From the NCBI GenBank assembly GCA_029778715.1, contig JAKOPT010000089.1, positions 212,933-276,932 on the forward strand: a stretch of 64,000 nucleotides of DNA, given 5' to 3'. The translations under genes and the position numbers were made by a program. The stretch is from Actinomycetes bacterium (lineage in GTDB: Bacteria; Actinomycetota; Actinomycetes; Actinomycetales; Dermatophilaceae). The notes beneath the pieces are model-generated. The model saw only the letters and a list, made by a program, of their open reading frames with translations. It searched no databases and was not told where the DNA came from. Shown in pieces: positions 1 through 9,194 of the stretch; the first letter of the stretch is position 1; every line of letters begins with the position of its first letter.

Positions 1-3
1 CCG

Positions 4-999
4 GTGCCTGAGATGGCCAACCTGCGCGCCGGGCTCATCGGACTCGGCATGATGGGCCGCCACCACGCCCGGGTCCTCGGCTCGCTGCCTGGGGTCGACC
101 TGGTGGCCGTCGCCGACCCCGGCGGCGACGTCCACGGTGCCGCTGGCGGTCGCCCCGTGCTCGGCGGCATCGAAGAACTCATCGCCGTAGGCCTGGACTA
201 CTGCATGGTCGCGGCCCCCACCGGCCTGCACGAGGAGATCGGGCTGGCCCTGGCCGACGCCGGCGTCCACGCCATGCTGGAGAAGCCACTCGCGGCCGAC
301 GGCCCGGCCGCGACCCGGCTGGCGGATGCCTTCGAAGCCAAGGGCCTCGTCGGTGCCGTCGGTCATATCGAGCGCTACAACCCCGCGTTGCAGACCGCGC
401 GCCGGTTGCTCGCCGAAGACCACCTGGGCGCGGTCATCCAGGTCGTGACGCGACGCCAGGGCCCCTTCCCGGGCCGGATCGCCGATGTCGGAGTCGTCAA
501 GGACCTCGCCACCCACGACATCGACCTCACCGCTTGGGTCACCCGCCAGGAGTTCGTCCAGGTCGCCGCGCAGGCTGCCCACCGCAGCGGGCGCCCACAC
601 GAGGACCTCATCGCCATCACCGGGCGGCTCTCGGGCGGCACCGTCACCTCGCACCTGGTCAACTGGCTCTCGCCGATGAAGGAGCGGGTCACGATCATCA
701 CCGGCGAGAAGGGGGCGTTCGTCTGCGACACCCTCACCGCCGATCTCACCTTCTACGCCAACGGGACCACCTCGACGGCCTGGGACGAGGTGGCCAACTT
801 CCGGGGCGTCTCCGAGGGTGACGTCGTGCGCTACGCGATCGCCAAGCCCGAGCCACTGCGCACCGAACACGAGCAGTTCCGCGACGCGGTTCTCGGCAAG
901 GACGCCGACATCGTGACGATGCGCCAGGGTGAGCGGACCGTTGCCGTCGCCGAGGCGGTGCTGCAGTCGGCCACTTCGGGCGAGACGGTGCGGCTGTAA
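4..999 (+). CDS. Gfo/Idh/MocA family NAD(P)-dependent sugar oxidoreductase
   Basis: The protein (331 aa from the first GTG) has an N-terminal Rossmann fold with GLIGLGMMGRHHA at residues 10-22, the family EKP motif at about 93-95, and a C-terminal dehydrogenase domain with a DLATHDID segment near 167-174 that corresponds to the catalytic His/Asp region. Gfo/Idh/MocA enzymes oxidise or reduce sugars and sugar nucleotides; next to polysaccharide genes, UDP-N-acetylhexosamine 3-dehydrogenase (WlbA/WbpB type) is plausible but not proven. The start is uncertain: the frame is open to the window edge, and an ATG at 13 fits the family N-terminus better than the GTG at 4. It converges on the GT4 gene with only 9 bp between their stops. 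Confidence 0.85.
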   Translation: MPEMANLRAGLIGLGMMGRHHARVLGSLPGVDLVAVADPGGDVHGAAGGRPVLGGIEELIAVGLDYCMVAAPTGLHEEIGLALADAGVHAMLEKPLAADGPAATRLADAFEAKGLVGAVGHIERYNPALQTARRLLAEDHLGAVIQVVTRRQGPFPGRIADVGVVKDLATHDIDLTAWVTRQEFVQVAAQAAHRSGRPHEDLIAITGRLSGGTVTSHLVNWLSPMKERVTIITGEKGAFVCDTLTADLTFYANGTTSTAWDEVANFRGVSEGDVVRYAIAKPEPLRTEHEQFRDAVLGKDADIVTMRQGERTVAVAEAVLQSATSGETVRL

Positions 1000-1008
1000 C
1001 CTGCTTCG

Positions 1009-2256
1009 TCAGTCGCGCCCGCCGATGGGACCGGCATCGCGGCCCACCAGTCGGCGTAGGGCCACCGCGATCCGCTGCGCCGAGCGGGATAGGTCGTGGT
1101 TGGCCTCGCCGTAGCGCCGACCCCGCTCCCCCATTGCGTTGCGCTCGTCGAGGGGCATCCCCGCGATCTTCTCGATCGCACCAGCCAAGGCGCCCGGATC
1201 TTCCGGCTCGGTCGTGAAGCCGGCTCCGGCTGCTTCGACCGGGTTGACCGGGGTGTCGACGGCGATGATGACCGGGCGACCCGCAGACAGATAGTCGAAC
1301 ACCTTGTTGGGGCTGATGCCGTCCTTGTACAGACCGGTGCGTCGGAACGTGATGACGAGGATGTCCGCACCCGGCAGCGTCGCCAACAGTTCGTGCTTGC
1401 TCACCGGGTCCCGGAACTCCACGTGTCGCAACCCATGAGACTGGGCCCACTGGCGCAGTTTGGCCTTCTCTTTGCCGTCGCCGATGAGGACGAAGCGGAT
1501 GTCCTCGCGCCCTTTGTCCTGGAGCATCTCGGCCGCTTCCAGCATCGTTTCGAGGGCGTTGGGTATGCCGTGCGCACCGGCATACATGACAGTCACCCCT
1601 TCGTGCGGACTCTGGGGCGTGAACGGCCCGACCCGCGAGAGATCGATGCCGTTGGGAATCCACAAGAAGGGAACCGGGCGACCGGCCACTGCCTCGATGT
1701 GACGTTCGCTGCCGGGAAGCAAAGTGATGACGAGGTCGGCGCGCCGGTAGAGGAACTTCTCGATCGCCCGCAAGGTGACGATGAGGGGGTGTCTGGTGCT
1801 GACTCCCATGAGTTCGACAAGCGATGCTGGCCACAGGTCACGCACTTCGAGGACGAATGGGGTGCGATGGCGCTTGGCCAGACCCCACGCGGCGAGGGCC
1901 GCGAACGGATGTGGGCTCGATCCTTCGACAACGTCGGGTCGCTCCGTCGGGTCAGCGGGCCGACGGAATCCGGCAACGAAGACCCGGGCCGAAAAGCCGA
2001 CCATCGAGAGCACCCGTCGGACCCCGTTGGTCTCGACAGCGGAGGTGATGATGTAGTGGAACGACGGCGCCCGAGGGTCGGTCTGTTCGGTTTCCTTCTC
2101 GGGTACGTTCCAGTAGTGCGTGGGCGAGGCGAAGATCTTCGTGCGCACGTCCGCGTCGTGCATGAACTTGGCCAACGTGGCATGCCGGGTGATCCCTGGT
2201 TGGTCGATGCGGATGGCGTATTGGTTGACAAGCCAGAGGTTGAGGGGGCGGTTCAT
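1009..2256 (-). CDS. GT4-family glycosyltransferase (WbuB/WcaI-like)
   Basis: This 415-aa GT-B enzyme would add a sugar to the lipid-linked glycan at the cytoplasmic face of the membrane. The N-terminus (MNRPLNLWLVNQY) and the internal EVRDLWPASLVELMG segment are typical of the WbuB/WcaI branch. The C-terminal domain has the nucleotide-sugar binding stretch PNKVFDYLSAGRPVI. The ATG at 2256 was chosen because it gives an ATGA overlap with the stop of the upstream dehydratase gene, which implies translational coupling. Family assignment is firm; the sugar transferred cannot be read from the sequence. Confidence 0.88.
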   Translation of the reverse strand: MNRPLNLWLVNQYAIRIDQPGITRHATLAKFMHDADVRTKIFASPTHYWNVPEKETEQTDPRAPSFHYIITSAVETNGVRRVLSMVGFSARVFVAGFRRPADPTERPDVVEGSSPHPFAALAAWGLAKRHRTPFVLEVRDLWPASLVELMGVSTRHPLIVTLRAIEKFLYRRADLVITLLPGSERHIEAVAGRPVPFLWIPNGIDLSRVGPFTPQSPHEGVTVMYAGAHGIPNALETMLEAAEMLQDKGREDIRFVLIGDGKEKAKLRQWAQSHGLRHVEFRDPVSKHELLATLPGADILVITFRRTGLYKDGISPNKVFDYLSAGRPVIIAVDTPVNPVEAAGAGFTTEPEDPGALAGAIEKIAGMPLDERNAMGERGRRYGEANHDLSRSAQRIAVALRRLVGRDAGPIGGRD

Positions 2257-4175
2257 GGGTGTACCACCGAGGCGCGGGGCTGGACGGACAAGGCGGTCTC
2301 GTGGGTCCACCGCTCGGCGCTGCGGTGGTCGACAATGTCGCCAACGGGGATCGAATCGGGGTCCAAGGGAGCCACCTGAGCCCCGGTGACCAGTGGGTTG
2401 GCTGTCTGCTGCGCATCTTCTGCCCGGGCGACGAGGTCCTCGGACATCTTCTCGCCGGGTCGAAGGCCGGTGTACTCGATTCTGATCCCTCTGCGGCCCG
2501 ACATGCGGATGAGTGCCTTGGCGACGTTGACGATCTTCTGGGGGGTACCCATGTCGAGCACCATGACCTCGCCGCGGCCCGGTGCGGCCGCGGCCGCCTC
2601 GAGGACCAGCTGACACGCCTCGGGGATGAGCATGAAGTACCGCTCGACATCGGGGTGGGTGACCGTGACCGGTCCGCCCCGCTCGATTTGGGCCGTGAAT
2701 GCCGGAACCACCGAGCCTCGTGACCCCAAGACGTTGCCGAACCGCACCGACACGAACCTCAGGTCGGGGTGCTGTCTGGCGAAACCGGCCGTGAGCCGTT
2801 CGGCCACCCTCTTGCTGTAGCCGAGCATGCTCGTTGGGTCGGCGGCCTTGTCGGTCGAGATATTGACAACCGTGGCGACCTCGGTGGCCACTGCTGCGTC
2901 AAGGACGTTGCGGGTCCCCAGCACGTTGGACTTGAACGCCTCGAACGGATAGGCCTCCAGGAGCGGGAGGTGCTTGAGAGCCGCCGCGTGAAAGACGATG
3001 TCCGGACGCGCATCCCTGAACACCACTTTGAGGGCCTCAAGGTCCCGGATATCGACAAGTACCGAACCATCGTGTTCGAAGAGCCCGTTGCCCGACAGGG
3101 TGAGTTGCACCCCGTGCAGCGCCGACTCGTCGCGGTCCAACGCGATCAGGGCCGAGGGGCCGAACTTCTGGATTTGGCGGCACAGCTCGGATCCGATCGA
3201 CCCGCCGGCGCCGGTCACGAGCACCCGCTTGCCGTTGATCGTGTTGGCGATCGCAGTCGTATCCAATTGGATGGCGCGTCGTCCGAGGAGGTCGGCGAGA
3301 TCGAGGTTGCGCAGGTCTCCGACTCCAGGATTCGTGATGAGTTCGGTCACTGGCGGCAAGATCATCACCTCCAGCCCGGCGCGCTCGGCCAGTTCGGACA
3401 GATGCTGGACGAGTTCGGGGCCGGCGGAAGGCACCGCAATGGCCAACGTGTCGGCGTCATACCGGTCGGCGATGGCCTCCAGGTCGGCGCTGGTGCCTCG
3501 CACCTTCACCCCTTCGAGACTCAATCGGGTCTTGAGAGGGTCGTCGTCGATCAGGGCTACCGGGACGAATCGGCGCTCCCGATCCCGCGAGATGGCCCGG
3601 CACAGCACCCGGCCCCCTTCTCCGGCACCGAAGATGATGACCCGGCGCGGCTCCTCGATCCGGTCCGCTCGGTGCGCGTGGCCGTTGCGTGCCTTCCACT
3701 CGCGCACGATCAACCGAAGCCCGAGCATGGCCACCAAGGCGAACGGGAAGGCGATGAGCGGCACCGACCGAGCCAGCAGGTGGGGGTGGAGGGCAATGTT
3801 GCCGATGGTCACGATCGTGGCGACGACGAGCACAGTCTTGATGACATCGAGGATTTCCTCGTAGGAGGCCCGGGTGTGCCCGATTCCGTAAGGACCAATG
3901 GCGAAACCGACCGCGAGTTGCAGCGTCACCGCCGTCATCGTCACCAGTGAGAATTCGAGCCAGCCGGCAGGCTGATAAAACGCCTCGTACCGGAGCATGA
4001 CCGCCAGGCCCACGGCTATCACCCATACGACAGAGTCGACACCGGCCCAGGCAAGACGGAACGGATGGTCGGAAGCCCGGATGCTGGGAATGGTGCAACT
4101 CCTCGTCAGAGTGGTCGTGCGGCGGCGCGTGCCGCTGTCTAACGGTACCCAAGATGCCCAGGGTCGCTGAATCAC
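2253..4175 (-). CDS. Membrane-anchored nucleoside-diphosphate-sugar 4,6-dehydratase (CapD/PglF/WbpM type)
   Basis: About 640 aa with three parts: hydrophobic N-terminal segments (to about residue 150), a CoA-binding-like Rossmann domain with FGAGEGGRVL, and a C-terminal extended SDR domain with VTGAGGSIGSELCRQ and a TDKA...TSMLGYSK segment supplying the catalytic Lys region. Enzymes of this type convert UDP-GlcNAc to the 4-keto-6-deoxy sugar, the first step to diNAcBac/QuiNAc-type sugars. It is divergent from the Wzz-like gene. The start is unsettled: a GTG at 4175 gives the longest form, but the best ribosome-binding site (GAGGAG, 4104-4099) lies 7 nt before an in-frame ATT codon at 4091, just before the first hydrophobic segment. 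Confidence 0.9.
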   Translation of the reverse strand: MIQRPWASWVPLDSGTRRRTTTLTRSCTIPSIRASDHPFRLAWAGVDSVVWVIAVGLAVMLRYEAFYQPAGWLEFSLVTMTAVTLQLAVGFAIGPYGIGHTRASYEEILDVIKTVLVVATIVTIGNIALHPHLLARSVPLIAFPFALVAMLGLRLIVREWKARNGHAHRADRIEEPRRVIIFGAGEGGRVLCRAISRDRERRFVPVALIDDDPLKTRLSLEGVKVRGTSADLEAIADRYDADTLAIAVPSAGPELVQHLSELAERAGLEVMILPPVTELITNPGVGDLRNLDLADLLGRRAIQLDTTAIANTINGKRVLVTGAGGSIGSELCRQIQKFGPSALIALDRDESALHGVQLTLSGNGLFEHDGSVLVDIRDLEALKVVFRDARPDIVFHAAALKHLPLLEAYPFEAFKSNVLGTRNVLDAAVATEVATVVNISTDKAADPTSMLGYSKRVAERLTAGFARQHPDLRFVSVRFGNVLGSRGSVVPAFTAQIERGGPVTVTHPDVERYFMLIPEACQLVLEAAAAAPGRGEVMVLDMGTPQKIVNVAKALIRMSGRRGIRIEYTGLRPGEKMSEDLVARAEDAQQTANPLVTGAQVAPLDPDSIPVGDIVDHRSAERWTHETALSVQPRASVVHP

Positions 4176-4263
4176 CGACGAGCCGACACCTGCGCCACGT
4201 CTCCTGCCCCACTCGCCGGGCAGGTCCAGCGGAACGCCGATTCCGAGGTCGGCCGGGGCAGTC

Positions 4264-4935
4264 GTGGATAATGGACCGGTGCCAACGACACCACCGTCAA
4301 CGACCGCATCGTCCGCCGGGACGCCCTTCGACGTCGTGGGCTACCTCTGGTCCCTGCGCAAGTTGATCCCGATAGGGCTTCTCGTCGCCGCCGCAGTCGC
4401 TTTCGCGATGGTTTACGCCGCCGGGGACGGCAGCGCCCAAACCGGGGTGAGTGTCGCATCCCTGGCCCAGGTCACGGTGCCCAAGAACTCAAGCGCCGGA
4501 TCGATCGCCGACGCCGCAGCGGTGGCAGCCTCCGTCTCCTCCCTCGCTCAGGACGTCAAAGCCCTCGGGGCTCTTGACGTCCCCGGCGTGCAAAGCGCCG
4601 AGTTGTTGCGCAGCCGCATGGTGGTCTATTCCACCGGCACGATGGTCGTGGTCAAACTCAACGGGCTTCCCGTCGCTGACGGCAAGCGGGCCGTCGCCGA
4701 ACTTCGGGACCGGCTAACCCAGCGCGCCTCTTCGGTGGGGATGAGCGTCGGCGGCGCACCGGCTGTCATCACGCCGATTGGTTCCCCGTTCGAGATCGAG
4801 GGGTCAGGGGTGACCCGCTCGGTCATCCAATCGTGGGTGCTCGCTCTGGTCGCTGGTGCCGTCGTGGGGATCGGCGTCATTGTCATGATCGACCGACTCT
4901 GGGCCCGGCGCCGCCGCGCCCAGTCCCTCGGCTGA
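4264..4935 (+). CDS. Wzz/chain-length-determinant-like membrane protein
   Basis: This 223-aa protein has the Wzz topology: a short cytoplasmic N-terminus, a hydrophobic segment near residues 36-52 (IPIGLLVAAAVAFAMVYAA), an extracytoplasmic middle of about 130 residues, and a second hydrophobic segment near 190-208, followed by an Arg-rich cytoplasmic tail (WARRRRAQ). There is no C-terminal tyrosine kinase domain. Wzz-type proteins set polysaccharide chain length, which fits the neighbouring Wzx and ligase-like genes. The last 132 bp overlap the 3' end of the ligase gene on the opposite strand. The start is GTG at 4264; GTG 4279 is an alternative. Confidence 0.75.
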   Translation: MDNGPVPTTPPSTTASSAGTPFDVVGYLWSLRKLIPIGLLVAAAVAFAMVYAAGDGSAQTGVSVASLAQVTVPKNSSAGSIADAAAVAASVSSLAQDVKALGALDVPGVQSAELLRSRMVVYSTGTMVVVKLNGLPVADGKRAVAELRDRLTQRASSVGMSVGGAPAVITPIGSPFEIEGSGVTRSVIQSWVLALVAGAVVGIGVIVMIDRLWARRRRAQSLG

Positions 4936-6126
4936 GGCCAGAGCGGCCGCCAACCCCAGGGTGAGCAGTTGGGGAAACCCGTAGGGCAAGGTGCTGCTCG
5001 GCACGGTCCCGATGACCGGCAACATGACCGCAGCAGCCGTGTATGCCGGTAGCTGCCAGTCCCGAGGCTTGGTCACACTCACCCCGCGCGCGACCAAGAC
5101 GCACCAGGCCAGCGTCGCCGCCAGCACCCCGGGCAGTCCGTAGCCCAGGAGCAACTCCAACACCAAGTTGTGGGGGTTCATGAGGGTTTCGGCGAAGAAC
5201 GACGCAGCGATCCCGTCGTACCGGTCCACTGAGGAGAACCCCAACACCCAGGTCATCGGATCGAGATCCATCAAGTGGACGGCGTTGTCCAGAATGCGTT
5301 CCCGAATGGCCGTGCTGTTGTCCTGGACGTAGGGGCTGTTCCAAATCAATACGACGACGACGAGGCTGCTGGCGACCACCGCGCCGAGGCGTCCGTTTGT
5401 GAGTCGGTCCGGGCGCGCCGCTCGGCTCGCCAGGAGCACCAACGTGCCCAACCCGAGGAGCAAGCCTGCCAATGAGCCTCGAGAACCCATGACGACGACG
5501 AGGCCGCTGGCGACGACGATGATGACCAGGCGCGAGGCCTTGACCATTGTCGAGTCCCGTGGTGCAAAGAGCGCGGCACCGGCGAGCAGGACCACGAGGA
5601 CGGTCAAGGCCACCGAGAGATCGTTGTAGTTGGTGAAGACCGAGCCGGTCCGGAACCGTCCCTCATTCAGGGCCAATTGGAGGTTCTGATTCGCTTCACG
5701 CCCGAGAGCCATCAATCGGAAGCCGGTGGCGATCTCGGCGATCGCCAGGCCCAACGCGCAGGTGAGGGCGGCGATCAGCCCCCTGCTGAGCCCGCGCATG
5801 TTGTCGGCGACGTCCCCGGTGAGCAGAACCGCCGCCGCAAACAGCCCGTAGCACAATGCCGGCCACACGTAACTGCTGACATTGTGATCGGCATCGATCG
5901 TCGCCGCGAGGGTCGAGGTGAGCGCGCACACGGCATACGCGCCGAGCAGGCCCGTCCTGCGGAACCGCACCCCTCGACGCAGGATGAGGATCGCGCCGGT
6001 CACCCCGAGCAGGATGAAACCCCCCGGGACGCGAAGCGTCATCGCGAACACCGCGACCGGGATGACGAAGCCCAGGTCGGTACGCCGATCAGCCACGACG
6101 GTCACTGTTTCCCAACACCTCTTCAT
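4804..6126 (-). CDS. O-antigen ligase/polymerase-like polytopic membrane protein
   Basis: A hydrophobic protein of about 440 aa with around ten predicted membrane segments and a large extracytoplasmic loop near residues 225-310 (RPDRLTNGR ... YVQDNSTAIRERILDNAVHLMDLDPM ... NPHNLVLELLLGYGLPG). The H-N-L-ELLLGYGLPG segment is typical of the WaaL/Wzy ligase-polymerase superfamily. It would join or polymerise undecaprenyl-linked glycan outside the membrane. About 40 hydrophilic Asp/His-rich residues follow the last membrane segment and lie antisense to the Wzz-like gene. The start could be ATG 6126 or GTG 6105 or 6096; all overlap the upstream GT2 gene, so coupling is likely. Confidence 0.8.
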   Translation of the reverse strand: MKRCWETVTVVADRRTDLGFVIPVAVFAMTLRVPGGFILLGVTGAILILRRGVRFRRTGLLGAYAVCALTSTLAATIDADHNVSSYVWPALCYGLFAAAVLLTGDVADNMRGLSRGLIAALTCALGLAIAEIATGFRLMALGREANQNLQLALNEGRFRTGSVFTNYNDLSVALTVLVVLLAGAALFAPRDSTMVKASRLVIIVVASGLVVVMGSRGSLAGLLLGLGTLVLLASRAARPDRLTNGRLGAVVASSLVVVVLIWNSPYVQDNSTAIRERILDNAVHLMDLDPMTWVLGFSSVDRYDGIAASFFAETLMNPHNLVLELLLGYGLPGVLAATLAWCVLVARGVSVTKPRDWQLPAYTAAAVMLPVIGTVPSSTLPYGFPQLLTLGLAAALASAEGLGAAAPGPESVDHDNDADPHDGTSDQSEHPRLDDRAGHP

Positions 6127-6997
6127 CGATGGACGGGTTCGGCCGAGCCATCCACCGAGCAGCGGCCGAGAAGCCATGCGCCGGGCTGCCGTCGCCGGCG
6201 CGACGGTCCGACAGCAATCGCCCGAACGCCGTCTCGGCACGGAAGAAGGACCGCAATGCCCAGCCCCCGAGCGGCGTCCGGCGCTTCCAGTACCGCACCT
6301 TGGAGACCCGGGAAAAATAGATGCGCACGGCGGCCCGCCGTCGCATGCTCGTGCCACCCTCGTGAGCCAGGTTGCCGGACAAGGGGAGTTCGCTCACCAT
6401 GCACCCCAGGGATCGAGCCCGGTCGGTGAGTTCGACATCGTCCATGAAGAAGAGTTCGGGGGCCAGCAGCTCCCCGGTCGGCGCGAGCTTGTCGAGAGCA
6501 CCACGGTTGAGGCCGAGGAGAGCCCCGGAGAGGAACTGGTCCTCGACACGACGCGGCTTGGGGTGCCAACTGGTCCGGAAGAGGTAATGAACGAAGACCA
6601 GCCACAAGGGCGCTCGGGGCAGGAAGCCGTAGTAGCCCCTGCCCCCCGACGGAGCGGCCAGGAGTGGTCGGTCAACAGCCGCGACCGCCCCCGCAAAAGC
6701 CACGAGCGCTTCCGGGTCACCGACAATGTCGGGGTTGACCACGAGGACCACGTCAGGATGACTCGTGAGACCGGCCAGCGCACGGTTGACGCCCTTCGAG
6801 TAGCCCAGGTTGAGCCCGGGGGTGGCCACTCTCACCCCGGCGTGCTTGGCTCCATCCGAAGCCAGATCACCGGAGTTGTCGATGATCGACACCTCGACTC
6901 CCCCACGGGCCAGGTCGACGAGGATAGGGGGCACCTGGGCCATGCCGTACAGCACGCACACCGCGCCGATCGTCGGCGAGCGAAAGGTATCGGTCAC
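6089..6997 (-). CDS. GT2-family glycosyltransferase (rhamnosyltransferase-like)
   Basis: A 302-aa GT-A enzyme. It begins with the nucleotide-binding strand TIGAVCVLYGM, has IDNSGD and NLGYSKGVNRAL, and the metal-binding VVNPDI motif near residue 90 in place of a classical DXD. The acceptor region contains FLSGALLGLNR and FFMDDVELTDRAR, typical of WbbL-like rhamnosyltransferases. The start is GTG 6997, forming a GTGA overlap with the upstream GT4 gene, so this gene, the GT4 gene and the ligase-like gene form one tight operon. The donor sugar is not determinable. Confidence 0.87.
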   Translation of the reverse strand: MTDTFRSPTIGAVCVLYGMAQVPPILVDLARGGVEVSIIDNSGDLASDGAKHAGVRVATPGLNLGYSKGVNRALAGLTSHPDVVLVVNPDIVGDPEALVAFAGAVAAVDRPLLAAPSGGRGYYGFLPRAPLWLVFVHYLFRTSWHPKPRRVEDQFLSGALLGLNRGALDKLAPTGELLAPELFFMDDVELTDRARSLGCMVSELPLSGNLAHEGGTSMRRRAAVRIYFSRVSKVRYWKRRTPLGGWALRSFFRAETAFGRLLSDRRAGDGSPAHGFSAAARWMARPNPSIDEEVLGNSDRRG

Positions 6998-8103
6998 TGG
7001 GAACCCCCCAATACGTCGTCATACACGCGATCCATCGTCTCCTCCGCGGTTCCTCGGTCATAGCGGCCCACGACCCACTCGCGCCCGCCCGCACCGAGTC
7101 GCGCCCGAAGCGCGGGGTCAGTGGCGAGTGCGGCCATCGCGTTGGCCAGGGCCTCAGCATCGTTCGGGGGCACCAGAAGCCCAGTGACCCCGTCGCGGAC
7201 GACTTCGGCGAGCCCGCCCACCCCGGTGGCCACCACGGGTATGCCGCTGGCCGACGCCTCCAACGCCGACACGCCGAAACCCTCGACCCAGCGACTCGGC
7301 TGGATGGCTACGTCCCACTCCCGCAGGTGGTGAGCAACCTCCTCGCTCGGCAGCAACCCCAGGAAACGCACTCGAGCGCTCAACCCCAGCTCGGCCGCGA
7401 GCTCCAGCCAACGGTCGTCCGGCGCGGCCCCGATCACGTCGAGCGTCGCCCCCGCAGGCACCTGGGGAAGAGCCATCGCCCGCAGCAGCACCTCGATCCC
7501 CGAGTTGGCGTCGAGGCGCTTGACCATGCCGAACCGACATGTTGCCCGCGGCGCCTCGCCAGGCTCGGCCCCCCGGGTGATCGCCGGGTGGAACAGATCG
7601 GTGTCCACACCGAAGGGCGTCACCACGACCGGCTTGTCCGTGAAAGCAGACGTGGCTCGGGCCAGGTCCGCGCTGGTCGCGCAGAGCACGTCCGCGCTCC
7701 GCAAGACCCAGCGGAAGACCGCCGCATGGAGACGTGAGGTGTGCGGCGTGCTCATCACATCGGTGCCCCACACCGACACGACCAGCGGATGCCGCCCCGT
7801 GGCCGCCCCCCAAATGCCGAAGCCCCAGGCGTAATGGCTGTGCACCACGTCGGGGCGAAGTCGCCGAACGAGAGCACGCACCTCGGGGATCGCCAGGACC
7901 ATCCGCAGCGAGCGCGGCACTCGACGAGGGATCCGGCGACCGACGAGGTGCTCGCGCACTCCCGTCAGTGACGCCGAACTGGGATCGAGGGTGACGACAT
8001 GGACCGTGTCACCCCGGTCGGCGGCATGACGTAGCCACCGTTGCGTGAGCACGCTCTGAGCGTCGGCCAGGAAACAGACCGTGGCCAGGTGTCGATGCTC
8101 CAC
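6994..8103 (-). CDS. GT4-family glycosyltransferase
   Basis: A 369-aa GT-B glycosyltransferase. The N-terminal domain has VVHSHYAWGFGIW and VSVWGTDVM; the C-terminal donor domain has the signature EGFGVSALEASASGIPVVAT, which includes the conserved Glu residues. GTG 8103 gives a family-length N-terminus starting at the first beta strand; longer forms add low-complexity residues antisense to the phosphoesterase gene. It is the first gene of the GT4-GT2-ligase operon. It likely elongates the repeat unit on its lipid carrier; donor and acceptor are unknown. Confidence 0.88.
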   Translation of the reverse strand: MEHRHLATVCFLADAQSVLTQRWLRHAADRGDTVHVVTLDPSSASLTGVREHLVGRRIPRRVPRSLRMVLAIPEVRALVRRLRPDVVHSHYAWGFGIWGAATGRHPLVVSVWGTDVMSTPHTSRLHAAVFRWVLRSADVLCATSADLARATSAFTDKPVVVTPFGVDTDLFHPAITRGAEPGEAPRATCRFGMVKRLDANSGIEVLLRAMALPQVPAGATLDVIGAAPDDRWLELAAELGLSARVRFLGLLPSEEVAHHLREWDVAIQPSRWVEGFGVSALEASASGIPVVATGVGGLAEVVRDGVTGLLVPPNDAEALANAMAALATDPALRARLGAGGREWVVGRYDRGTAEETMDRVYDDVLGGSQ

Positions 8104-8158
8104 CAAGACAGGATAGGCCAGAGGCGGGCGATCCCCCGGACCCGGAGAGGGCGCTGGG

Positions 8159-9106
8159 TCAGCGCGACAACTCCACCAGGGCCGGCGTGGACCCGGGCAC
8201 CAGGGTGCGGTACTCGAGGGACAACCGCGTGCTGTCGGCCCGGATGAGTGCCGCCCCGGGGCCATCCACACACGTTTGGCTGCCGGCCGTTCTCGTCGCC
8301 GGGCAGGGCCGTTCGAGGAGTTTGCCCCCCACGCCGGTCGTGACATAGTGCATGCCATCGACGACGACATCCTCGAAATAGTGCTGGTGGCCGCTGAGGA
8401 CGAGGTCGGCGCCCCACTCGCGATAGGTCCAGCCGGCCGACGGACTCATCTGCGTGAGAGGAGGGTGCGGTCCCGACGTGAATGGCGGGCGGTGGAAGAT
8501 GACGACCTTCCACACGTCCTTCGGCGCCGCCGCAAGCGAGCGTTGCAGCCAGGCGCGTTGCGTGTCTAGATCCTTGGCCGGTGCCTCGCTGTCGAGGATG
8601 AAGAATGCCACCTGGCCCACCCGCACGCTGTACCACCGTCCCTTGTCGTCGGAGTTGTGCGGCAGGTAGGAGAAGTAGTTGGCGTACGCATCGAGGCCCG
8701 CTCCCGCATCCTCGTAGTCGTGGTTGCCGGTCGACGGGAAGAGTCGGGGCCCGTCCGGTCCGTGAATGAAGTCCCCGAAGTACTCCCCGACCGACTCGGT
8801 GAACGGCGTGCAGCCGGCAACGCCTTGACTGTTGTCACCTGAGGTGACGACCGCGTCGGTCTCCCACTGCGTCACCATGCTCGCCACCTGGCGTTCGGCT
8901 TTGTCGCACTGGCCGTAGTCCGTGACCAATCCGACGGCCGTGGAGTCGGAGTGCCGTGTTGGAACAGTGACCCCAAACTCCTGTGTCCCTCGGACGCCGC
9001 CCGACGCGAACGCGCTGAGAGTCGAACAGCCGGAGAGAACGAGGATGCCGAGAAGGGCCACCACCGCTCGCCACCTGCCGGCCTGGGCCATCGCGGGTGT
9101 GGTCAC
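8159..9106 (-). CDS. Lipoprotein metallophosphoesterase (purple acid phosphatase-like)
   Basis: The 315-aa precursor has a lipoprotein signal: a hydrophobic stretch followed by the lipobox LSGC near residue 27, so the mature protein should be anchored on the outer face of the membrane. Calcineurin-like metal-binding motifs appear in order: VTDYG, VTSGDNSQG, FPSTGNHDYED, FHRPPFTSG and LSGHQHYFE. They support a dinuclear-metal phosphoesterase. The natural substrate is unknown; similar actinobacterial proteins are acid phosphatases or phosphodiesterases. The start is GTG 9106, with an ATG 15 bp downstream possible. It sits between the CotH-like gene and the GT operon, all on the same strand. Confidence 0.85.
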   Translation of the reverse strand: MTTPAMAQAGRWRAVVALLGILVLSGCSTLSAFASGGVRGTQEFGVTVPTRHSDSTAVGLVTDYGQCDKAERQVASMVTQWETDAVVTSGDNSQGVAGCTPFTESVGEYFGDFIHGPDGPRLFPSTGNHDYEDAGAGLDAYANYFSYLPHNSDDKGRWYSVRVGQVAFFILDSEAPAKDLDTQRAWLQRSLAAAPKDVWKVVIFHRPPFTSGPHPPLTQMSPSAGWTYREWGADLVLSGHQHYFEDVVVDGMHYVTTGVGGKLLERPCPATRTAGSQTCVDGPGAALIRADSTRLSLEYRTLVPGSTPALVELSR

Positions 9107-9147
9107 TCGGACACCTTCCTGGGTACCTGGGTTTCGTCGGATATGAC

Positions 9148-9182
9148 GGTTGGGCCCCGTCGTTCAGCGACGGGGCCCAACC
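9148..9182 (-). terminator. Strong hairpin downstream of the CotH-like gene
   Basis: Two 15-bp perfect arms (9148-9162 and 9168-9182), rich in GGGCCCCG, enclose a 5-nt loop TTCAG. The hairpin starts 12 bp after the stop of the CotH-like gene on the minus strand. It lacks a clear U tract, as is common for actinobacterial terminators. Confidence 0.75.
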
Positions 9183-9194
9183 ACTGCGCAGCGG

